This document shows positions 52,391 to 58,101 of a DNA stretch of 58,101 nucleotides, one piece after another. Source of the stretch: CAZTAR01 sp043813895 (GTDB lineage Bacteria > Planctomycetota > Phycisphaerae > UBA1845 > UTPLA1); assembly GCA_043813895.1 (NCBI GenBank), contig JBDRKQ010000160.1:1-58101 (forward strand), given 5' to 3'. How positions within the stretch are numbered: position 1 is the first letter of the stretch; every line of letters starts with the position of its first letter. A model generated the notes under the pieces. The model was not told the origin of the DNA, did not search any database, and saw only the letters and a program-made list of their open reading frames with translations. Position numbers and translations under genes: made by a program.

Positions 52391-53266
52391 ATGTTCAAAT
52401 GTGCGCTGCCTTCTGTGGTGTGTGTGTTCTTGCTGATTGCCTCGCCCGCACTCGCCGGACCCTCGGTGGATAAGGGCAGCCCCGCGCCGGAGATCGCCCC
52501 GGACCGCTGGCTCAACCTCCCCAAAGGAATCGCCAAGGTGAGCCCCAAGGATCTGAGGGGCCAGATCGTGATGGTCGAGTTTTTCGCCACCACGTGCGGA
52601 CCGTGTCGCGCGAGCATCCCCCACCTCAGGAAGGTACAGGAGCGCTATGCGGAGAGGGGCGTCATTCTGTTGGCACTCTCTCAGGAACATGAAACGAAGC
52701 TGTCGCCTTTCATCAAGTACGAGAAGATCAACTACATCGTCGGCTGCGAGGCGAAGGAGACATTCCTCGAGTATGAAGTCGAGAAGATTCCCACGCTGTT
52801 CGTGATTGATCCCGATGGCAAAATCGTCTATCGGGGGAATAAACCCGGAGAAGCCGAGACCGCGGTCGGCGAGACATTGAAAGAGAAGCCGCCCAAGCTT
52901 GCCGCGTCTGTATTCGCCGAAGCCGCTGCGGCCGATGCCTACAAGCGTGCCGTTCGACTCTACAAGAAGAAACGATACCTCAAAGCGCTCAAGGCATTCG
53001 AGAAGACCGTCAAGGACTTCAAGGGAACAGAGGGCGCAAAGAAGGCCGAGGCAAAGGTCGAGAAGATCAAGGCCAACAAGAAGGTGATGGCGAAGATACG
53101 GAAGACTCTGGAGCGCAAGACATGCGAACTCTGGCTGAGCAGCGCCAGATCGCTGGCCAAGCAGGGCGAGAAGAAGAAGGCCGCCGAGTACTACAACCGT
53201 GTGCTCAAGGAATACCCGGATTCGCAATACGCGACGGAGGCCCTCAAAGGACTGGCCGAACTGTAG
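52391..53266 (+). CDS. TlpA-like thioredoxin with TPR-type tail
   Basis: A protein of 291 residues. A signal peptide (ending SPALA) is followed by a thioredoxin-fold domain with FFATTCGPCRASIPHL (CGPC near residue 75) and the cis-Pro stretch KIPTLFVIDPDGKIVYRG. Residues of about 180-291 are Lys-rich helices with TPR features (YKRAVRLYKKKRYLKALKAFE, AAEYYNRVLKEYPDSQYA). It is probably a periplasmic thiol-disulfide protein with a docking tail. The ATG at 52391 follows GAAGGAGA by 7 bases. Confidence 0.9.
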   Translation: MFKCALPSVVCVFLLIASPALAGPSVDKGSPAPEIAPDRWLNLPKGIAKVSPKDLRGQIVMVEFFATTCGPCRASIPHLRKVQERYAERGVILLALSQEHETKLSPFIKYEKINYIVGCEAKETFLEYEVEKIPTLFVIDPDGKIVYRGNKPGEAETAVGETLKEKPPKLAASVFAEAAAADAYKRAVRLYKKKRYLKALKAFEKTVKDFKGTEGAKKAEAKVEKIKANKKVMAKIRKTLERKTCELWLSSARSLAKQGEKKKAAEYYNRVLKEYPDSQYATEALKGLAEL

Positions 53267-53340
53267 ATCCCGGTTGCTTCAGCAGGAATGGTGCGTCGAG
53301 ACGTACCGTGTACCACTGGCAGCTTGCCTGCCGGTGTTGG

Positions 53341-53439
53341 GTGTCATGCCTTCACGACCCGCGCAAGCGGGACGGGTAGGCATGTTCGCTCAGCGTTCAA
53401 CATGCTCACCCGCGACTCCGTCGCGCGAAAGCATGGCAC
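53341..53439. repeat. Palindromic element, family B (inverted)
   Basis: GTGTCATGCCTTCACG pairs with the right end CGCGAAAGCATGGCAC with mismatches. The inner stem CGGGTAGGCATGTT..AACATGCTCACCCG and small arm CCCGC-GCAA-GCGGG match the plan of 6807-6909. A CACTGGCAGCTTGCCTGCCGGTG hairpin fragment abuts it on the left. It separates the thioredoxin and epimerase genes. Confidence 0.85.
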
Positions 53440-53574
53440 GCAGGCCGGCGGGACGGCGATGCTCCCCGTACTTATCGGCCCCGCCGAACTTGTGTTTATC
53501 CCCCCCCAAGTCCCACGTCGATATTGAGGCTGGTACCGCTCTGTCTGCGCTTTTCCGCCGGGAGAGAGACATTC

Positions 53575-54579
53575 GTGCGTGCTTTCGTCACAGGTGCAAC
53601 GGGCTTCATCGGACGCCGGCTGGTCGATCGCTTGATCCAATCGGGATCGGACGTCACGGCTTTGGTGCGTACCGATTCCCCGGACCTACCCGCCCGTACG
53701 ACCGCCGTCCGCGGCGATCTCGAAGAAGGGGAGGACAGGCTTGCCGACGCCATGGCCGGCCACGACGTGGTCTTTCATCTCGCCGCGCATGTCTCCTTCG
53801 ATCCCCGCGAATTACCCAGGCTCCAACGGGTAAATGGCGACGGGACGCGCGCCGTGTTCGCCGCCGCCAAGCGCGCGTCCGTGGGGCGCACGATCCTGGT
53901 AAGCAGCGCATGTACGATCGGTTTGTCACACGACCCCCGGCGCATTCTCGACGAAGACACACCGTTCGAGTCTCGCCTGGCTCGCCGCAATCCGTACCTC
54001 AACAGCAAACGCCTGGCCGAAACGTACGCTATCGAGGCGGTCGAGGCCGGACAGTGGATCACGATCGTCAACCCGACGACCGTCTTTGGGCCGGGCGATC
54101 GCTCACTGAACTCGGGAACGCTGGTCCGGCAGGTTGCCCAGGCCAGAATCATGCCGGCGCCGCCCGGTGGTTCGAACGTCGTTGACCTCGACGACATTGT
54201 GGACGGCATCATCGTCGCGGCCGAGAATGGCAAACCCGGCGAAAGGTACATCCTGGGTGGCGAGAACATCCCGTTTCGCGAGATCATCGAGCGAATCGCC
54301 TCCGTCGTCGGACGGCGGCCGATTCTCGTTCCCCTGCCCGCGGCGGCCAAGACGCCCATGATGGCAGCAGCATGGTTCGTCCAGCGTGTGACGGGGAGTC
54401 GTCTGCTCACGCCGCAAATCATCGGCGACACGTTTGCGTACAAGTACTACTCAAGCCGACGCGCCGAGGAGGAACTCGGGTGGCGGGCGTCCCGCGACTT
54501 CACGACCACCCTGGCGTCGGCATGGGCTTATTACCGGCGTGAAGGCCTGATTGCGCTCCCGGCGGGGGTGGCCGGATGA
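53575..54579 (+). CDS. NAD-dependent epimerase/dehydratase (HpnA-like)
   Basis: A protein of 334 residues of the extended SDR family. The Rossmann motif FVTGATGFIGRRL begins at residue 4, DVVFHLAAHVSFDP follows, and the catalytic pair is in NPYLNSKRLAE (Y and K). VVDLDDIVDGIIVAAENGKPGERYILGGEN and a C-terminal VDRVTGSR-like VQRVTGSRLL, with the WGWRA-type ELGWRA end, resemble hopanoid-associated HpnA sugar epimerases. GTG 53575 with GGGAGA upstream is chosen. Its last bases overlap the methyltransferase start (ATGA). Confidence 0.9.
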   Translation: MRAFVTGATGFIGRRLVDRLIQSGSDVTALVRTDSPDLPARTTAVRGDLEEGEDRLADAMAGHDVVFHLAAHVSFDPRELPRLQRVNGDGTRAVFAAAKRASVGRTILVSSACTIGLSHDPRRILDEDTPFESRLARRNPYLNSKRLAETYAIEAVEAGQWITIVNPTTVFGPGDRSLNSGTLVRQVAQARIMPAPPGGSNVVDLDDIVDGIIVAAENGKPGERYILGGENIPFREIIERIASVVGRRPILVPLPAAAKTPMMAAAWFVQRVTGSRLLTPQIIGDTFAYKYYSSRRAEEELGWRASRDFTTTLASAWAYYRREGLIALPAGVAG

Positions 54580-55334
54580 AAGCCATGCTCGAACCGCCGA
54601 CCGTCGCGGAGGTCAAGCAGGCGAACCGTCGTCTGTATGACAGCGTTGCCGACGACTACGAAGCGATCGACGGCAGACGCGATGAGAAGCTGCTCGATTG
54701 GATTCGTACTCGACTTCGCAAGCTGGCCGAGGAGCACGGCAACGCGGTGCTGCTCGACCTCGGCAGCGGCAGCGGCGCTGTTACGAAGGCGGCGCGGGGC
54801 ATCTTCGAGCGGAGCATCGCGACCGATATCTCGCCTGGCATCATCGCGGCCGCGGGCCCCGTCGCGGATGTCCGGCTTGCGGCGGACTCGGACGCGCTGC
54901 CTCTCGCAGACGGCGTCGTGAACGTCGTCAGTTGCTTTGCCGTCTTGCACCACCTGTGCGACACAAGTCGCTTGGCGCGTGAAGTGGCGCGGGTGCTCAA
55001 GCGCGGGGGCGTCTTCTGGTCCGACCACGACATGGACCTCGCGTTCCATCGCCGGTTTCGGTGGCCGCTGGCCGGCTACCGTTGGCTGCGCGGGGCGGAC
55101 AGGCACTATTGCGATGCCGGCATCGACGCCGAGACGTATGCCCTGGCCGAGTGTCGGGAGGACGGCGTTGACGCTGCACTCGTGCTGCGTGAACTGAGGG
55201 CCGCGGGGCTGGACGCCCGAGCCGAGTTCCATTGGTTCGGTCTGACACCCTGGGCGGATCGGCTCTTCGGTGACCGCGTGCGACCGCGCGGCTGGGCGCC
55301 GTTGTTAAGAATCCTGGCAACCAAGCCCGCATGA
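54576..55334 (+). CDS. Class I SAM-dependent methyltransferase
   Basis: A protein of 252 residues. The SAM loop is LLDLGSGSGAVTKAA near residue 53, followed by DISPGIIAAA, DALPLADGVVNVVSCFAVLHHL and VLKRGGVFWSDHDMD, all typical. The C-terminal part (FHWFGLTPWADRLFGDRVRP) may bind the substrate. It overlaps the epimerase by 4 bases, so both act in one pathway; the substrate is unknown. Confidence 0.9.
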   Translation: MKAMLEPPTVAEVKQANRRLYDSVADDYEAIDGRRDEKLLDWIRTRLRKLAEEHGNAVLLDLGSGSGAVTKAARGIFERSIATDISPGIIAAAGPVADVRLAADSDALPLADGVVNVVSCFAVLHHLCDTSRLAREVARVLKRGGVFWSDHDMDLAFHRRFRWPLAGYRWLRGADRHYCDAGIDAETYALAECREDGVDAALVLRELRAAGLDARAEFHWFGLTPWADRLFGDRVRPRGWAPLLRILATKPA

Positions 55335-55368
55335 CGGGCTGAGCGTTAGGAAGTGTCGTGGGAAGCGG

Positions 55369-55467
55369 GTGCCATGCTTTCACGCGACGCAGTCGCGGGT
55401 AAGCATGTTCAATGTGGAGAAGACATGCTCACCCGCCCCGCTTGGGCGGGCCGTGAAGGCATGGCAC
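55369..55467. repeat. Palindromic element, family B
   Basis: GTGCCATGCTTTCACG pairs with CGTGAAGGCATGGCAC. The inner arms include GCGACGCAGTCGC, GGGTAAGCATGTT/GACATGCTCACCC and CCCGC-TTG-GGCGGG. The left half is nearly identical to the 6807 copy. It lies between the methyltransferase and the radical SAM gene, inside an operon. Confidence 0.9.
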
Positions 55468-55510
55468 TAAACAATCTTGAAACAGTATCGAACCCGATAG
55501 GCGAAGTTTC

Positions 55511-56740
55511 ATGGGCGTTTATTCGCGATTCGCACTTAATCTCAAATACTCCTTTCGGCGTCACAAGCCGCTGCTCACGATGCGCCTGGCCGCTGCCGTT
55601 GCCCGCGCGAAGCTCCCGGGCAGGCCGCGACTGCGATATGTGGACTTCGCCACGCACTTTGCCTGCAACCTCAAGTGCGAGCATTGTTTCGCGGAGACGC
55701 TGCAATCGCCGAATCGCGAACACATGACAATCGATGACTACGCGAGGGTCGCCCGCGAAAGCATGGAACTGGGCGCGGTTAACTTCTCATTCCAGGGAGG
55801 CGAACCACTGGCGGACAAGCGATTGCCCGAGATCATCGCCGCGTGCCAGCCAGCGAAGAACGTGATCTCCGTCACGACGAACGGCACACTCCTGTCAGAG
55901 AAACGCGTCGCAGAGTTGCGGAGAATCGGCGTGGATATCGTGACCGTCAGCCTCGACAGCGGAAGCGCCTACGATCATGACCGCTTTCGCGGGCGGAGCG
56001 GTGTTCACGAGGCCGCGACGGTAGGCATCGAACGCGTGCTCGCGCACGGCATGCACGTCACGATCGGCACCGTCGTGACACATCAGAACTTGCACAGTGA
56101 AGGCATCCGGCTGCTCTGCGAGTACGCGATCCGGAAGCGATTGCTCCTGTACTTCATCTTCCCGGTTCCCGCGGGGAAGTGGCAGAACGAAACGGACATG
56201 CTGCTGACGGAAGAGGATGAGGCCCATGTCTTCGCACTGACGCGGCGTAGCCCCTACCTGCGGACGGACTTTCAAGCCAACCTCGGCGGATATGGGTGCG
56301 GTGCGGCCAAAGAGATTCTCTACCTCACGCCGTACGGCGACGTGCTTGCATGCCCGTTCATGCACATCTCGTTCGGCAATGTCATGGAGGAAAGCGTCCG
56401 GGCGATTCGCGACCGTGCCCTGTCGAACCCCTACCTCGACCACTATCACGACAAATGTCTTGTCTCGACGGACCGTGAGTTTGTCAATCGATATCTTTCC
56501 AAAACCTGGAACGCGAGCCAACTGCCGGCGCCGGTGTCTGTACTTGACGCTCCGGCATCGCTTGACGTGCCGGAACCGGAACCAGTCGAGGCGCGCTGCC
56601 GTGCAGACAACGTGATGTTGGGTGCCACGGGCAGCTTGCCTGCCCGTGCCTGCACTGGCGGACCAGCCGCCAGTGGCACCCGAGCGGCAAGTTGCACCGC
56701 CGTGTGCGCGGGTGAGGCGATGTCGAAGGAATCCTCATGA
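55511..56740 (+). CDS. Radical SAM protein with SPASM-like C-terminal region
   Basis: A protein of 409 residues. The cluster motif CNLKCEHC gives Cys52, 56 and 59; FSFQGGEPLADKRLPEI (the GGE motif), TTNGTLLSEKRV and a second Cys-containing part (GYGCGAAKEILYLTPYGDVLACPF) follow, the last resembling a SPASM/Twitch auxiliary-cluster domain. The product is unknown. From about residue 370 the sequence turns into a read-through of the palindrome at 56620-56681 (LGATGSLPARACTGG), in frame. The gene ends in an ATGA overlap with the next radical SAM gene. Confidence 0.88.
   Translation: MGVYSRFALNLKYSFRRHKPLLTMRLAAAVARAKLPGRPRLRYVDFATHFACNLKCEHCFAETLQSPNREHMTIDDYARVARESMELGAVNFSFQGGEPLADKRLPEIIAACQPAKNVISVTTNGTLLSEKRVAELRRIGVDIVTVSLDSGSAYDHDRFRGRSGVHEAATVGIERVLAHGMHVTIGTVVTHQNLHSEGIRLLCEYAIRKRLLLYFIFPVPAGKWQNETDMLLTEEDEAHVFALTRRSPYLRTDFQANLGGYGCGAAKEILYLTPYGDVLACPFMHISFGNVMEESVRAIRDRALSNPYLDHYHDKCLVSTDREFVNRYLSKTWNASQLPAPVSVLDAPASLDVPEPEPVEARCRADNVMLGATGSLPARACTGGPAASGTRAASCTAVCAGEAMSKESS
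56620..56681. repeat. Palindromic element, family C2, in frame inside radical SAM gene
   Basis: GGGTGCCAC and GTGGCACCC close the element. Inside, GGGCAG-CTTGC-CTGCCC and ACTGGCGG-ACCAG-CCGCCAGT form two hairpins. It is translated without a stop in the 3' end of the gene at 55511. The sister at 35141-35242 has the same closing stem but different arm bases, changed in pairs. Confidence 0.9.
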
Positions 56741-58101
56741 GCAACCCAGGTCGAATCGCACTCGTCCAACCGAGGATCCCCGACGGGAACTACCTCCCCA
56801 ACCTGGGCATCATGTACCTTGCGGGAATCCTTCTTCGCCAGGGGCACGACGTTCGGATCTTCGACCAGAACATCCACGGGGATGTGGCGTCCGACATCGT
56901 CGAATTCGATCCTGCCATCGTCGGCATCGGTTGTGTAACCGCCGCGTTGGGATCGGCCGTCAGACTCGCCAGGGAACTGAAGAAGAGCCTATCGGATGTG
57001 ATCACCGCAGTCGGCGGACCGCACCCGACCGCCGTTCCCGCGGAGACGCTGACGGACAACGAGGTCATTGACTACGCGTTTGTTGGTGAAGCGGAGCGGT
57101 CGTTTCCCGAGTTCTGCCGTCTGGTGCTTGCGGAGCCCACGGATCACGACGCCATATCGACCATGCCGGGGTTGGCGTTCAGGCGCCGAGGCAAGCCGGT
57201 TGTCAATCGTCCGGCGGGGTTCCTCACGGAAGAAGAGCTGGACGCCCTGCCGCTGCCGCCGTGGCACCTGCTTCCGATGGAGCGGATATTCGGCCAACAA
57301 CAGCACGGCCTCTTCAGCATGGGCAAACGCATCATGCCCGTGATGACCTCGCGAGGCTGCCCGAACTACTGCACCTTCTGTAGCCGGGTGATGGGCTTCA
57401 AGTTTCGCGGGCGGAGCATCGAGAACGTCTGCGCCGAGATCAAGTGGCTCTACGAAACGTACCGCGTGGATGAAATCTACTTCGAAGACGACACGTTCAC
57501 ACAGGATCCCGAGCGCGCCCACCGGCTGCTCGACGCGATCATCGAGATGAACCTGGGGATTCACATCAAGTTCGCCAACGGCCTGCGGGCTGACATGGTC
57601 GATCAGGCACTGCTCGAGAAGATGAAACAGGCCGGTGCATACTGGATTGGCTTCGGTATCGAGTCGGGTTCGCCGCGCACGCAGGAGCTGATGATGAAGC
57701 GCTGCGATCTCGATCTCGCCGCGAAAAACGTCCGCTTGGCCAAGAGAATGGGCTTCAAGGTCGGCAGCAATTGCATCATCGGTTATCCCGGCGAGACGAA
57801 ACGGGACATTACGGAATCCGTCAGGTACTTCCTCGACCTGCCACTCGACAGCTTCGCGATCGTCGCGTGTGTTCCGTTCCCCGGCACGACAGCCTGGATG
57901 ATTTGTGATCGGGAGGGCTGGCTCACAGCGAGAGCACGTGACTATGACAACTATTGGTTCGAGATATTCAAGGTGAGCCCCCTCGTCCAGACGCCTTTTC
58001 TCTCCTCGCGCGACATGGCCGCCGCCATTCGTCGCGTGTACGTTCGCTTCTACCTCCTGAGCCCCCGCCATTTCGTGCTACTCGGCAAGGCGCTGCTCAG
58101 G
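56737..58101 (+). CDS. B12-binding radical SAM protein (3' end outside window)
   Basis: 455 codons are visible, still open at the window end. An N-terminal cobalamin-binding-like domain (ALVQPRIPDGNYLPNLGIMYLAG, VGIGCVTAALGSA, VGGPHPTAVP) is followed by a radical SAM core. The cluster Cys lie in TSRGCPNYCTFCSRV (Cys208, 212, 215), with EIYFEDDTFTQDPER and GFGIESGSPRTQELMMKR after it. Proteins of this plan often methylate or join lipids and natural products. The ATG at 56737 overlaps the previous stop (ATGA), so both radical SAM enzymes are made together. Confidence 0.93.
   Translation, partial: MSNPGRIALVQPRIPDGNYLPNLGIMYLAGILLRQGHDVRIFDQNIHGDVASDIVEFDPAIVGIGCVTAALGSAVRLARELKKSLSDVITAVGGPHPTAVPAETLTDNEVIDYAFVGEAERSFPEFCRLVLAEPTDHDAISTMPGLAFRRRGKPVVNRPAGFLTEEELDALPLPPWHLLPMERIFGQQQHGLFSMGKRIMPVMTSRGCPNYCTFCSRVMGFKFRGRSIENVCAEIKWLYETYRVDEIYFEDDTFTQDPERAHRLLDAIIEMNLGIHIKFANGLRADMVDQALLEKMKQAGAYWIGFGIESGSPRTQELMMKRCDLDLAAKNVRLAKRMGFKVGSNCIIGYPGETKRDITESVRYFLDLPLDSFAIVACVPFPGTTAWMICDREGWLTARARDYDNYWFEIFKVSPLVQTPFLSSRDMAAAIRRVYVRFYLLSPRHFVLLGKALLR

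Overview
The window is a 58.1 kb piece of a GC-rich (about 60-63%) bacterial chromosome, most likely from a planctomycete or close relative. The grounds are a full moxR/DUF58/Bat operon, secreted proteins with dockerin-like tails, a chlamydial Hc1-like small histone, a polysaccharide deacetylase of the exosortase-locus type, many radical SAM and STAS proteins, and a high density of short palindromic repeats of the kind that yield spurious peptides in planctomycete gene calls. No rRNA, tRNA, transposase, phage gene or CRISPR array was recognised. One frameshift (ymdB) leaves open a draft or metagenome origin.

Layout. 0-6.5 kb: 3' part of ileS, carrying an in-frame palindromic repeat, a methyltransferase, a seven-unit beta-propeller protein and an 0.8 kb non-coding stretch. 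6.5-12.5 kb (minus strand): ymdB(frameshifted)-GNAT-xseA-xseB, a DUF3788 gene, sucC and an L,D-transpeptidase lipoprotein. 12.7-16.3 kb: polysaccharide deacetylase, a secreted DUF2961 protein and a response regulator. 16.6-20.2 kb: ygeY-ygeW-carbamate kinase, the selenium-metabolism-linked carbamoyl/purine gene set. 21.0-30.0 kb (minus): moxR-DUF58-membrane lipoprotein-batA-batB-batC-batD-batE. 30-35 kb: NhaC-type antiporter with its terminator, a receiver-only regulator, a FabZ-like dehydratase, Hc1-like histone, rpmH (bL34) and a LmbE-type deacetylase.

35.3-40.7 kb (plus): a HEAT-like lipoprotein, HATPase anti-sigma kinase, STAS antagonist, MlaE-type permease, a radical SAM protein, a small lipoprotein and a second STAS protein. 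40.8-49.7 kb (minus): two DUF3857/transglutaminase paralogues (one catalytically degenerate), a small unknown protein, a large SNF2 helicase and a queuosine-precursor transporter. 49.8-52.4 kb: an SDR with an atypical active site, a KynB-like cyclase and a DinB protein. 52.4 kb to the end (plus): a TlpA-like thioredoxin, then an overlapping run of sugar epimerase, methyltransferase and two radical SAM enzymes that continues past the window.

The strongest unusual signal is not a gene. Several families of 50-105 bp structured palindromes sit in many of the intergenic gaps, inside operons, and within two open reading frames (ileS and the 55.5 kb radical SAM gene). Copies differ in sequence but keep their stems through paired changes, so the fold appears to be what is conserved. 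These elements also create false N-terminal extensions of xseB, the second STAS gene and the SNF2 gene.
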